From: Planctomycetota bacterium
Lineage (GTDB): Bacteria; Planctomycetota; Planctomycetia; Planctomycetales; Planctomycetaceae
Assembly (NCBI GenBank): GCA_014584345.1
Contig: JACTNB010000028.1
Location: 13,837 to 77,836, forward strand
Direction of reading: 5' to 3'
Length of the DNA stretch: 64,000 bases
The position numbers were made by a program, and so were the translations under genes. The notes beneath the pieces were generated by a model. It made no database searches. It saw only the letters and a program-made list of their open reading frames with translations, and was not told the origin of the DNA. Below, piece after piece: positions 9,102 through 21,445 of this stretch; position 1 is the first letter of the stretch, and each line of letters opens with the position of its first letter.

Positions 9102-10211
9102 TCAAATCTCTTCGTAAATCGCATGCAGTTTGCCGGACCGGGCCAATTCCCGCAGCACTTCAATCATGGCCTCGCGCGGCACCCCAAGTTCGTTGAGGGC
9201 CTGCACCAGTTGATCGAGACGGGATGTGGTCCGCGTGGACTGTTCGTCCGACAGGGCGTTGAATCGCGCGCCATCGTAATTCACGTTGTTCGCCCCGACA
9301 CTGATTTGCAGATTGGGGTGATTGATCAGCACCGGGCTGACTTCGACGTCTCCCGAGATGATCACGACCCCCGTCTTGGAATTGACTTGCACGCGTGAAA
9401 GACTATGGGGCGAATTGACCTTGAGATCCATAACCTCCGCGATGAACTCCACCGGAGTGTTCTGCCATGTCTTGGGGATTTTCACGTCGATGATGCTGGG
9501 GCTGATCGGGCTGGCATGCTGCTGATCGAACGATTCAAATTCGAAGGCTTCGTTGATTTGCTCGGTAATCATGCGAGCCGTGATAAAACTCGAATGCGAT
9601 TCGTTCAACAGCAGGCGAATCCTGGGCTCGCCCGTGGAAACATTCACAATGCGCGACAGGTATTCGCTACTGCGAAACAGATCGGCTTCCAGGACCGCGC
9701 CACCGGGAATACGCGCCATGGTCGGCACCGAGGCGTCTTCAACCACCAGGGCTCCCGAGCACGTGCCCACCAGCAGGTCGTTTCTCAGGTCCGCGGATTG
9801 CAGCGGGGAAATCAGCAGTCGCCCCCCCTTCAAGCTTTTGGCTCCCAGGTATGAACTGACGTAACAATCCAGGCGCTGCCCCTGGTGCAAACCCGTCTTT
9901 GGGATGGTCGCTTCGATCAGCACGATCGCCACGTTATTGGCGTCCTTTAACTCCCGCGGATCCAGCACCGGGGCGTGCATGGCTCGCATGGCTGCCGCCA
10001 GCGCCCGGATTGTGGGGCCGGCGTCCCCACCATCTCCCGTTCCGTTCAGGCCCACCACCAAACCCATGCCCGTCAGGCGAATCTCCTTGTGCCCATGGAC
10101 CGTGCAGATACTCTCCAGCCGCACCTGGGCGGATACCACGGAAGGCATTCCCAGCCAGCAGCAGGCCAGCAACAGGCCCAGATAACCCGTGAATCGATAC
10201 CGCTGAAACAT
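9102..10211 (-). CDS. flgI: Flagellar P-ring protein (FlgI)
   Basis: 369 residues with a cleavable signal peptide (hydrophobic residues 10-27, likely cut after VSA). The mature N-terminus has the family block LTGMGLVVGLNGTGDGG followed by RALAAAMRAM. The C-terminal part has the VNSKTGVVIISGDVEVSPV strand region. FlgI forms the periplasmic ring around the rod in peptidoglycan. Its presence together with flgH is good evidence for an outer membrane in this organism. Confidence 0.95.
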   Translation of the reverse strand: MFQRYRFTGYLGLLLACCWLGMPSVVSAQVRLESICTVHGHKEIRLTGMGLVVGLNGTGDGGDAGPTIRALAAAMRAMHAPVLDPRELKDANNVAIVLIEATIPKTGLHQGQRLDCYVSSYLGAKSLKGGRLLISPLQSADLRNDLLVGTCSGALVVEDASVPTMARIPGGAVLEADLFRSSEYLSRIVNVSTGEPRIRLLLNESHSSFITARMITEQINEAFEFESFDQQHASPISPSIIDVKIPKTWQNTPVEFIAEVMDLKVNSPHSLSRVQVNSKTGVVIISGDVEVSPVLINHPNLQISVGANNVNYDGARFNALSDEQSTRTTSRLDQLVQALNELGVPREAMIEVLRELARSGKLHAIYEEI

Positions 10212-10316
10212 GATGAATTCGATCCCTATGGAAGAAGAAACAGCTTATATCCGCGGAAGGCAAGAGGGGCACGTGGGATGCTGGAGGGAGTGGATGAAAC
10301 AACCGCTCAGGTCGTA

Positions 10317-11222
10317 TCAGAACGGCCAGAACATATCGATCAGTTTGTTGCCCCAACGGCGCCCCGTGCTGGCATGCACCCGGCCCTGAAGGCGTTTTTC
10401 AATATTGAGATTGGCGATGTTCTCGCTCAAGACGGTGTTGTTGCGCAGCACGTCTTCATATCGCACCTCGCCATGCAGGGTGTATTCCCACAAGTCATCG
10501 TTGGCATTGATCTTCTTGCGGGCCTCCAGGACCAGGTTCCCGTTCGGACGGATATCCACAACCGTGGCGGCAATCCGATACGTGATCCCTTCCTGATCCG
10601 TGACCTGTCCCGTGGCTTGAATTCGTTCCTGCTGATTCATGTCGATCGTGGGACTCGTGGTGGCGGAATTCCGCAGTGTCAGCCCATCAAGCTTCACGAA
10701 CTCCTTCAGTTCGGATTTCAACGACGCATTACGCTGACGGTTGAACCGGGAATTCAGCGTCACTTCCGAACGTTCGCTGACAATCACCGTAACAATGTCG
10801 TTCACCTTGAAGGCACGATCCGTCGGATGATCGATATAGATCCACGAAAAATCGCGGACCGTGGGCGCGGGCGGCATCGGCAGCGGCGGATGCCCATAGG
10901 CAAATTCTCCCGGCAGGGGAGGCCCAAAGCCAGCACCCGCGGGAGCAGGAGGAGCATAGGGATTGCCAACGGGCGGACCGGGCGGGGGAGGTCCGAAGCC
11001 CGCACCTGCCGCACCACCCCCAGGAGCGGGCGGAACGTAGGAATTGCCTCCCGGCGGACCGGGCAGGGGAGGCACGCCGGGAGGGCGTTCATTGCCGAAC
11101 ACCGATTCGGCATCGTACCTTACACCACCACGCGAAGTACCCGGACCATACGGGTTCCCTTGTGCCCACACCCCTGCGGGTGTCAGCAAAACGGTGAACA
11201 GTATCAACAATATAATACGCAT
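10317..11222 (-). CDS. flgH: Flagellar L-ring protein (FlgH) with proline-rich insertion
   Basis: 301 residues. The C-terminal 190 residues are typical FlgH: DIVTVIVSER, then a TSPTIDMNQQ region, RPNGNLVLEARKKI and the closing EKRLQGRV part. The L-ring is normally an outer-membrane lipoprotein, but here the N-terminus is a plain signal peptide ending GVWAQG with no cysteine nearby, so lipidation looks absent. Residues about 25-120 form a Pro/Gly-rich segment with repeated units such as GAGFGPP and GNPYAPP or GNSYVPP. This insertion could extend the ring or change how it is held in the membrane. Confidence 0.92.
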   Translation of the reverse strand: MRIILLILFTVLLTPAGVWAQGNPYGPGTSRGGVRYDAESVFGNERPPGVPPLPGPPGGNSYVPPAPGGGAAGAGFGPPPPGPPVGNPYAPPAPAGAGFGPPLPGEFAYGHPPLPMPPAPTVRDFSWIYIDHPTDRAFKVNDIVTVIVSERSEVTLNSRFNRQRNASLKSELKEFVKLDGLTLRNSATTSPTIDMNQQERIQATGQVTDQEGITYRIAATVVDIRPNGNLVLEARKKINANDDLWEYTLHGEVRYEDVLRNNTVLSENIANLNIEKRLQGRVHASTGRRWGNKLIDMFWPF

Positions 11223-11268
11223 GGCACTTGGTCGGTATGAATTGAGTGCGGCCTGTTATGCCGGGGGA

Positions 11269-12546
11269 TTACTCGGGAAGGCGCGCTGGTTGATTCGCCA
11301 GAATCCGCCCGGAATGTACAGGCGAAACGGTGGGTTGAATATCCGATGGAACGGCAGGCATCCGGGGGCTTGCGGAGGATGTTGTTTCCCGAAACGGAGC
11401 AGGAGAGGAGTGATTCGGCTGGGTTCCGGACATCGCCGGGGTCGATTCCCGTTGTGTCCGTGCTGGCAACTCGTGCCCGATTTGCCGTCCGGATATTGCC
11501 ACGGTCAAGCCACCCGCTTCTCCCTTGGGGGGCGCTGCCGTGCTTTCCGTTTGCAGGACAATTTCCGCTTCCCGCAGTCCCGAAACGCGTGCGGAGAGGC
11601 GTTCCTTGCCATCGACGGGCACCAGCGTGACGAACTGCCCCAGGCTGCCATCATCGAGGCTGCGGCAATAACGCCGCACCAGGATCGAGCCAACCTTGGC
11701 CGTGACGTTCACCACTTCCCCACGACGAATCAGCGGCTGTGCCCGTACATCGTCTGGCCGCAACGGAACGTCCGCCCGCAAACTTCGCAGGGTTTCGGTG
11801 CCAATGACCAGCGCGGGATCCGTGAAAAACCCTTCGGACTGTTCGGTATCGATCCAGACCAGATCGGAAGCCCGCAAAACCTGGCCTCGGGGCAGTCCCT
11901 GTTTCAAGCCCAGCGCGCGGGGTTTCCGGGAAATGCGACAGGAGACATCATGGCGAACAATCGTCCCGTCAACGGACTGACCGGTCAATTGAAACATCTG
12001 ATTGTCCACCCAGGGAGCATGTCCCCCTTGAATGTTCCAAACGGCATCTGCGGGAGCAGTGGCCAGAATTTCGCGTAGTTGCTGTTCCGAAAGTTCAATT
12101 CGCAAGTGCGATAGTTCCGGTGATTGAAATTGCACGTATGCGGAAATCAACTGCTGCAGTTCGCCCTGAAATCGCTGTAAATGACGTTGATCGAACGTCG
12201 GTGCCACCGTGGTAACGGGGACTTCCCGTAACGTACGTGTCACCAGGGAATCGCTGGCCCCCGTGAATCGCAATGCGGTCTGGTCGACGCCCCGCAACGA
12301 CAATTCCCTGCGTATGGTATCCAGCGAAATTCTCGCCACCCTCCCCGCCGCCGGGGCCGGGCAGATTGTGAGTCTTTGTAACTGCTCCTTTTCCGCTGCA
12401 TCCGCTTCGGAAATCTCCGCAATGTCTCCCAGTTGAACCAACGCCGCGGAAACCTGCGATTCGCCGCGCAGTCGGATCAGAGTTGCCTCGGCTGACCCGC
12501 AACAGGTCAGCAGCAACAGAAGCAGGCTGGGGCCGAGGTGTTTCAT
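11269..12546 (-). CDS. flgA: Flagella basal body P-ring formation protein (FlgA)
   Basis: 425 residues, long for FlgA because of an extra N-terminal domain and a Pro/Ser/Thr-rich tail. The signal peptide MKHLGPSLLLLLLTCCGSAEA is followed by the domain starting TLIRLRGESQVSAALVQLGDIAEI. The SAF-like region RGQVLRASDLVWID and RRGEVVNVTAKVGS at about residues 225-295 is the FlgA hallmark. FlgA is the periplasmic chaperone for FlgI polymerisation. I chose the internal ATG, which gives a normal signal peptide; an ATG five codons upstream also exists. It lies between flgG and flgH, as in many non-enteric flagellar clusters. Confidence 0.9.
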   Translation of the reverse strand: MKHLGPSLLLLLLTCCGSAEATLIRLRGESQVSAALVQLGDIAEISEADAAEKEQLQRLTICPAPAAGRVARISLDTIRRELSLRGVDQTALRFTGASDSLVTRTLREVPVTTVAPTFDQRHLQRFQGELQQLISAYVQFQSPELSHLRIELSEQQLREILATAPADAVWNIQGGHAPWVDNQMFQLTGQSVDGTIVRHDVSCRISRKPRALGLKQGLPRGQVLRASDLVWIDTEQSEGFFTDPALVIGTETLRSLRADVPLRPDDVRAQPLIRRGEVVNVTAKVGSILVRRYCRSLDDGSLGQFVTLVPVDGKERLSARVSGLREAEIVLQTESTAAPPKGEAGGLTVAISGRQIGHELPARTQRESTPAMSGTQPNHSSPAPFRETTSSASPRMPAVPSDIQPTVSPVHSGRILANQPARLPE

Positions 12547-12579
12547 GAGGGAAAACCACAACGAAGGAAAGGGATTGAA

Positions 12580-13383
12580 TTAGAACCGGCGGAGATTATT
12601 GATCAACTGCAGCATCTGATCGCCCGCCTTCAAGGCCTCGCTGTTCAGTTCCACGTGCCGCTGCGTCTTGATCAACTCGACAAGTTCCCGTACGGGTTCC
12701 ACGTTCGATGTTTCCAGAAAACTTTGCTTCAATGTTCCCGATCCATCCTGTCCGGGGATGGAAACCGTCGCAATACCCGAGGCATCCGTGGCCTGATACA
12801 GATTCTCGCCGACCTGCAACAAGCCCTCGTTATTCACGAACCGGGCAAGCTGAATTTGTCCTGCTTGTGTCAGCGTGGCCACACCCGCTTCCTGATACCA
12901 CACTTCTCCATTCGCGGTGATGGAGATATTGATCGCCGTGGGAGGCAGATTGATCGCCGGTTCCAGCAGACGCCCCGTCTGTGCAGAGGTCATGACGATA
13001 TTGCCTTCCGAATTCTTCGAGAACGTGCCCGCCCGGGTGTACAAGGGGTCGCCCCCATTCGGATCCTGGATCTGAAAGAATCCATCCCCGAGTATCGCAA
13101 TATCGAGCGGGTTGCCCGTCTCCTGCAGGTTCCCCTCGCGAAAATCGACCTGGGTCGCCCGCACGCCCGCCCCCAAACCGACGGAAATCCCGGTCGGGGT
13201 TTGTGCCGGCACTGCCTGGGCACCCGGCAGCTTGATATGTTCATAGAACAAATCCTCGAACTCCGCCCGGCTCCGCTTGAATCCCGTCGTCCCCGCGTTC
13301 GCCAGGTTGTTGGCGATTACGTCCAACTGAAACAGATGGGCATCCATGCCGGAAGCGGCGGAATATAATGTGCGAATACTCAT
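12580..13383 (-). CDS. flgG: Flagellar basal-body distal rod protein (FlgG)
   Basis: 267 residues. The N-terminal rod signature is LDVIANNLANAGTTGFKRSR (residues 20-39), and the C-terminus has LETSNVEPVRELVELIKTQR and ends in DQMLQLINNLRRF, as in FlgG. An internal GDGFFQIQDP motif at about residues 108-117 supports FlgG rather than FlgF. FlgG builds the distal rod under the hook. It is encoded about 57 bases after flgF and just ahead of flgA. Confidence 0.95.
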   Translation of the reverse strand: MSIRTLYSAASGMDAHLFQLDVIANNLANAGTTGFKRSRAEFEDLFYEHIKLPGAQAVPAQTPTGISVGLGAGVRATQVDFREGNLQETGNPLDIAILGDGFFQIQDPNGGDPLYTRAGTFSKNSEGNIVMTSAQTGRLLEPAINLPPTAINISITANGEVWYQEAGVATLTQAGQIQLARFVNNEGLLQVGENLYQATDASGIATVSIPGQDGSGTLKQSFLETSNVEPVRELVELIKTQRHVELNSEALKAGDQMLQLINNLRRF

Positions 13384-13440
13384 GCTTCCCTATCCCATCC
13401 CCGCTGTATCTTGCCTGTTGACGTTTCACAAAGCGATTGA

Positions 13441-14211
13441 CTACTTACCGCCAACCGCTTGCAGCAATTGCCCCAATGTCTGCTCCTGATACTGAATCAG
13501 GTTCATGTTTGCCTCGAAGGCTTTCGAGGTCTCGATCATCGCCAGCATCTCCTTCATGGGACGAACACCCGATTGTTCCAGGAATCCCTGCCGGACGCGT
13601 ACCTCGGGGCCAGCCTTCGTATAACCTGCCGTCGCTTCGTAAAGGCTGTCTCCCCGTTTTTTCAATGACCGCGGGTTGCCAGGCTGGACAAGATCCAACT
13701 CGCCCACCGGCAAGGTCTCCCGCGTAGTCGGATGCGTGGCCGTAATGCCACCCGCTTCATCGATCTGAATGTCCATGCCCGGGGGGACCAGAATCGCCGA
13801 TCCGCGCGGATCGAGTACGCGGTAACCCGTGTCGGCCTGCACCAACTCCGCGTCCGCGTTCAATGTCAAGGTGCCCCGCCGTGTCAGAAACTCTTCGTTG
13901 CCATTGGAAACACGCAAAAACCCCGGCCCCATCAAGGCCACGTCGAAGTCTGCTCCGGTAGCGGTTAGAGGACCCTGCGAGAAGTCCGTTACCGTTTCTG
14001 CGACCATGGCGGAACCGGGATGCCCCTGCAGGCCCGGGGGGACTTCGTGGAGGTTCCCATCGAGATCCGCCTGCTGGGCGCGTACCGCGAAAATTGCCAA
14101 GTCACGCTTGAAACTGCTGGTTCCCGCGTTGGCGATATTATTGGTCACGGTGTCCATCCGCAGGGATTGCAGATCGGCACCTACCGCGGATTGATATAGT
14201 CCATATAACAT
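13441..14211 (-). CDS. flgF: Flagellar proximal rod protein, FlgF-type
   Basis: 256 residues of the flagellar hook-basal body family: N-terminal MLYGLYQSAVGADLQ and VTNNIANAGTSSFKRDL, central LMGPGFLRVSNGNEEFLTRRG, and C-terminal QSGVRPMKEMLAMIETSKAFEAN. The start MLYGLYQSA and the position directly before flgG favour FlgF. It is the first gene of the minus-strand flagellar run. About 100 bases separate it from the divergent membrane-protein gene; a TCAAG and a CGAT element occur there on the minus strand, but their spacing does not fit a sigma-28 promoter well. Confidence 0.9.
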   Translation of the reverse strand: MLYGLYQSAVGADLQSLRMDTVTNNIANAGTSSFKRDLAIFAVRAQQADLDGNLHEVPPGLQGHPGSAMVAETVTDFSQGPLTATGADFDVALMGPGFLRVSNGNEEFLTRRGTLTLNADAELVQADTGYRVLDPRGSAILVPPGMDIQIDEAGGITATHPTTRETLPVGELDLVQPGNPRSLKKRGDSLYEATAGYTKAGPEVRVRQGFLEQSGVRPMKEMLAMIETSKAFEANMNLIQYQEQTLGQLLQAVGGK

Positions 14212-14316
14212 GACGACGTTATCCTTCGGCCACCTTGGAATTCGGCCTATCCTTCAACATCGACCCGTTACAGATTACCTCTTGAGGAAAACCGTTAAAA
14301 TCGGCATTCTCAACCC

Positions 14317-14991
14317 ATGCAACGCATTCCACCTATTCAACCGAATCCTCCTATGACTGCTTCGTCCTGGCACTCCAATTTGCGGTTTGTCTTGGCCGCT
14401 TGCATCGCCTTCGCGATGGGAACGCTGGCGGTCATGGCTCCGCGGTGGGCAAGAAACGACGACCTGCGACAGCAGTGCTGGCGGCAGCAATACGAAATGA
14501 TCGCCCTGGAACAGCAGAACGATCGGCGGCGCGCCTTGCTGGAACGGATTCAACACGATCCCGCCTTCAAACTGCAATTCATTGCGGAGACAGCACCAGA
14601 CTCAGCTCAACTGATTACGGTACCTGAAGGCTTGGCGCTGCATCCCGATGCCTTGATGCGAGAAACCGCCGCGAATTCGACCGACCCACTTCCCAGGCAA
14701 ACGGGCGTCTCGGCCTGGGTATTGCGCTGGGCAAGGGTCATTGACGCCTCGACGGCCTGGCAACATGGATTGCTCGGGCTGGCCGCAACCGTATTGATTT
14801 TCGGGAGTGGAACCTGGACTCGGGTTCCCTGCCGGAAATGGAGTCGCAATCTGACCGGACAACTTCGTCGCTGGGGCCAACGCTATCTCGTGCATTCTCA
14901 ACAATCCCCACTTGCGGGGCCCCACTGGAATCACCTCTCCAGCGAGGCAACGGAACCTCAGAACCGCGAGGACAATCCCCCGCCAGCCTGA
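14317..14991 (+). CDS. Two-helix membrane protein, DivIC/FtsB-like topology, function unknown
   Basis: Up to 224 residues. A start at the ATG 36 bases downstream (MTASSWHSNLRF) would give a cleaner membrane protein. A first transmembrane helix (FVLAACIAFAMGTLAVMA) is followed by a short Gln/Arg-rich coiled-coil region and then ERIQHDPAFKLQFIAE, an arrangement reminiscent of septum-formation initiators. A second hydrophobic segment lies near residues 150-166, followed by a basic and Pro-rich tail. Divergent from flgF. The resemblance to FtsB/DivIC is topological only. Confidence 0.5.
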   Translation: MQRIPPIQPNPPMTASSWHSNLRFVLAACIAFAMGTLAVMAPRWARNDDLRQQCWRQQYEMIALEQQNDRRRALLERIQHDPAFKLQFIAETAPDSAQLITVPEGLALHPDALMRETAANSTDPLPRQTGVSAWVLRWARVIDASTAWQHGLLGLAATVLIFGSGTWTRVPCRKWSRNLTGQLRRWGQRYLVHSQQSPLAGPHWNHLSSEATEPQNREDNPPPA

Positions 14992-15606
14992 GTCATACCA
15001 GGCCGTTAACCCACCAGTCTCGCCCGTCACATCGCGTTGATTTACGCAATTTTGCGCGCGGCGGCACGATGACGCAGTGCTGTTCAAGCGATGATATCGA
15101 ACGCGGCTCGTGCGTCCCAACAAGCCGCTTCCGTTACAGCGGATTTCCTGAAAACCAAGTGTCGAGGGCATGGCGGTTATCCAACACGTTTCTCGGGGTT
15201 TGTACGAACCGATAACTTGCGAAGTATACGAAAGGGAGTACGGCGCCCCCCTGTCGACGCGGCCATTCTGTGTCGCAATGTATTCAATTTCATTGTGTTG
15301 CGTAGACCCGTCCCGGGGGAGTCAACTCGTCTACCCCTCGTCTTTAAGGTGCCCGAGGCAGATCACAGGCAGCCTCTGATTTTTTCAGGCGAATTCTTGC
15401 GCAGGGATACATATGTAGCCTTGCCGAGGCGACACCCATGACGAATTGTGCCTTCAGCCCGTTGTCCCGTGCAGGCAGGCTGAAAGCTGGCACGATGGCA
15501 AAGCGGCGTGAGCCTTGCGGGTTAAGGGTTGTCGGATCATGATCTCCTGTCGCGGGCGCGTGGCTCCCGACGGGTGGGTCTTAATCAGGCGGAGCAAGGG
15601 GGAAAC
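14992..15606. other. Intergenic region upstream of dnaG
   Basis: About 615 bases with no frame I can support. It holds a short stem, GTAGAC with GTCTAC, near 15301-15336 and a GAGGC/GCCTC hairpin followed by a T run at about 15353-15385. The dnaG promoter must lie here, but I could not pick a clear one. Confidence 0.45.
15353..15385 (+). terminator. Possible weak Rho-independent terminator
   Basis: GAGGC pairs with GCCTC across a 12-base loop and is followed by TGATTTTTT. The stem has only five pairs, so efficiency would be low. It sits between the membrane-protein gene and dnaG. Confidence 0.3.
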
Positions 15607-17568
<1,962 letters not shown>

Positions 17569-17651
17569 GTCTGGTCCATTGCATTAAGTCTGAACCGCCC
17601 CCGGCGGTCAGGCCTACGGACCAGGCAAGGGAAATTCTCGAGGAGAACTTC

Positions 17652-19349
<1,698 letters not shown>

Positions 19350-19358
19350 GGCCACACC

Positions 19359-19388
19359 CAGTCCGGCAGGCGGGAGCCTGCCGGACTG
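19359..19388 (+). terminator. Strong GC hairpin after rpoD
   Basis: CAGTCCGGCAGGC pairs perfectly with GCCTGCCGGACTG across a four-base loop, starting about ten bases after the rpoD stop. No T run follows, so it may act as a weak terminator, an mRNA-stabilising hairpin, or a member of a dispersed repeat. Confidence 0.5.
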
Positions 19389-19506
19389 CTCTCCGAGCCA
19401 ACAGCGCGAACTGCGGGGGGGACGGAAAGCCTTCCTTCTTCTTCCGACGCTGCCACGTGCGGTTCCGAACGCGCACGAAACGCCGACCTGTCTATCTTGC
19501 CCACGC

Positions 19507-19528
19507 GCAGGTCCCTGCAGGGACCTGC
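19507..19528. repeat. 22-bp perfect palindrome
   Basis: The halves GCAGGTCCCTG and CAGGGACCTGC are exact reverse complements with no spacer. It could be a protein-binding site or part of a dispersed repeat; no flanking gene explains it. Confidence 0.5.
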
Positions 19529-19816
19529 TTCTTGATTGTCGTTCCCCATCGGCGAAGGAGGTTGGCTACCCCTTGCGTTTAAGCAGGCAGGAGCCTACCC
19601 GGCCGGTTCGCTGGAATTTCTGGAATTGCTGGAAAATGCGATTCTAAGGGGAGTTGCAGTTGCATGAGTCACTTCCTTAAACTATTCTGTATCTGTTGAT
19701 CTATAGACTTGATCTTAAGTGGATATCCTTATTGCGGGCCCACTGCGAAGGGTATTTTTGTGGTATCGTGTGTTGTTCTTCTCTTCTCGGGTCCTTCATT
19801 CTAAAGGAACAGAATC

Positions 19817-20827
19817 ATGCAAACGTCTCGTGTCCCGCGAAAATCAGGTTTCACCCTGATCGAGCTTCTCGTCGTCATCGCGATCATTGCCATCCTGGTC
19901 GCCTTGCTGTTGCCTGCTGTCCAACAGGCCCGTGAAGCGGCCCGGCGGAGTTCGTGCAAGAACAACCTTAAGCAGTTGGGGCTGGCCCTGCATAACTATC
20001 ACGATACCTACGGCATTTTTCCCCAGGGCCAGTTCTGGATTGCCGGCGCGAGCAGTTGGCATGGACACAGCGCCTGGGTGTCGTTGCTTCCGTTCATCGA
20101 ACAGGGGGCCCTGTTTGATCAGTGGAATCACAACATCAGCTACGACAACAGTACCAACAATACGTTGCGGCAAAACAAGATTGTTTCGCTGAAATGTCCT
20201 TCCGACCGGGACTACGGAGCAGGGGATGGTCCGGGGAACAACTATGCCGGCTGTGCGGGGTCCACTCCATTCATCTGGCCCGGCAGTACTACCGATACCG
20301 GCGGCGTGATTGTACAGCGAAAATCGATCCGCATGCGGGATATTCTCGATGGGACCTCGAATGCCGTCATGGTCGGGGAACTGCTGCAAGGGGACGGCAA
20401 TCAGAGCCGCGATTCCGACAGCGACATCACCCGCCTGGCCACGACACCCACGTTTGCCAATGCCCTCTTCGCGACCCAGTCGGAACTGGACACGGCCGGT
20501 ACGAATTGCGACACTACCGGGATTGCAGTCACCGCGGAAGGTTCTTTGAGCCAGTGTGGGCGTGACTGGGCTTCTCCCTATCCCTTCCAGACACTATTCA
20601 ACACCACGGCTCCCCCCAACTGGAAACACCGCAGTTGTGCCTTCGGAGGGGGGTTCGGTTTGTGCGCGGATCGTTCAGGAATTTCTCCCGTACGTAGTCG
20701 GCATAAGGGGGGCGCGCAAATCGCCTTGGCCGATGGAGCCGTGCGGTTTGTCTCAGAAAATGTTAACCTGTTGACCTGGCAACGTCTCGGTTGCCGAGAC
20801 GATGGGGCCGTTTTGGGCGAATACTAA
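19817..20827 (+). CDS. DUF1559 prepilin-like secreted protein
   Basis: 336 residues with an N-terminal type IV pilin-like methylation motif and helix (SGFTLIELLVVIAIIAILVALLLPAVQQARE), then the DUF1559 block SSCKNNLKQLGLALHNYHD and the C-terminal H..G(G/A)QIALADGAVRF motif. Such proteins occur in very large numbers in planctomycetes and are thought to be exported as pseudopilins; no specific role is known. A canonical GGAAC upstream and the ATG of MQTSRV give the start. The lipoprotein gene follows after 52 bases and may be co-transcribed, a common arrangement in this phylum. Confidence 0.93.
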   Translation: MQTSRVPRKSGFTLIELLVVIAIIAILVALLLPAVQQAREAARRSSCKNNLKQLGLALHNYHDTYGIFPQGQFWIAGASSWHGHSAWVSLLPFIEQGALFDQWNHNISYDNSTNNTLRQNKIVSLKCPSDRDYGAGDGPGNNYAGCAGSTPFIWPGSTTDTGGVIVQRKSIRMRDILDGTSNAVMVGELLQGDGNQSRDSDSDITRLATTPTFANALFATQSELDTAGTNCDTTGIAVTAEGSLSQCGRDWASPYPFQTLFNTTAPPNWKHRSCAFGGGFGLCADRSGISPVRSRHKGGAQIALADGAVRFVSENVNLLTWQRLGCRDDGAVLGEY

Positions 20828-20879
20828 TTGCGTCGAGTAATTTTTCAGACCACTTTATTACGATCTTACAGGATTTCGC

Positions 20880-21200
20880 ATGACTTGGTTCAATTTATTC
20901 AAGGGCACTCTGTGTGCGGTTCTGATGCTGGGACTGGTGGGCTGTGGTGGCGGGACCGTTTCCGACTATCAACTCCCGCAGACCACGAATGTGCCAACGG
21001 CCAAGGAAAATGTGAAAACCTGGCTGACAGGCGTAGCGGAGGTCGGCGAACTTGACAGTGGCGCGGAAATCATGGGTGAGCAATTCGATAAGCTGGCCCA
21101 GGAAGGGATCGATCTGAAGGAAGATTTCGAGAAACTGAAATCGACCAAGGGATCCGCCGCGATCAAGTCGCTGGCACAGTCGATGCTGTCCAAGCTGTAA
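20880..21200 (+). CDS. Small lipoprotein downstream of DUF1559 gene
   Basis: 106 residues. The signal segment LFKGTLCAVLMLGLVGC ends in the lipobox LVGC (Cys22), followed by a Gly-rich stretch and a charged helical domain. It is typical of the small, poorly conserved lipoproteins found behind DUF1559 genes. No enzymatic motif; function unknown. Confidence 0.75.
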   Translation: MTWFNLFKGTLCAVLMLGLVGCGGGTVSDYQLPQTTNVPTAKENVKTWLTGVAEVGELDSGAEIMGEQFDKLAQEGIDLKEDFEKLKSTKGSAAIKSLAQSMLSKL

Positions 21201-21272
21201 TTGCATGACTCCGCACGTCATGGGTCCAGCCCTGACATGAGGACAGTGCCAATTGCGAATTTGAAACTGTCA

Positions 21273-21301
21273 CAGCCCGCATGGGGTTCCCATGCGGGCT
21301 G
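21273..21301 (+). terminator. Perfect 13-bp hairpin, probable terminator
   Basis: CAGCCCGCATGGG pairs with CCCATGCGGGCTG across a three-base loop, about 70 bases after the small lipoprotein. The stem is strong but the following TCTGGCATT has only a poor T run. Confidence 0.55.
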
Positions 21302-21445
21302 TCTGGCATTAATGCTGCCTGGAAAATATTGAAGTCTGCAAATGTCGCGTTCCAGGGGGCTGCGCTTGGGGAACTTGGCGAGATACGGTAACATCCTGAA
21401 CTCAGGACGAATTCTCATCCCAGGCATCCAGAACGAGGCCGTCGC

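Larger units (their letters stand above)
19350..19816. other. Intergenic region between rpoD and the DUF1559 gene
   Basis: About 470 bases without a supported gene. It contains a 13-bp hairpin at 19359-19388, a 22-bp perfect palindrome at 19507-19528, and near 19592-19609 a second GCAGGC..GGAGCCT stem related to the first hairpin. Confidence 0.6.

Noticed and set aside
14212..14316. Sigma-28 promoter ahead of flgF
   Set aside because: TCAAG and CGAT elements are present but two bases too far apart, and flanking bases do not match.
15000..15441. Short plus-strand frames upstream of dnaG
   Set aside because: No ribosome binding site or recognisable pattern; likely chance.
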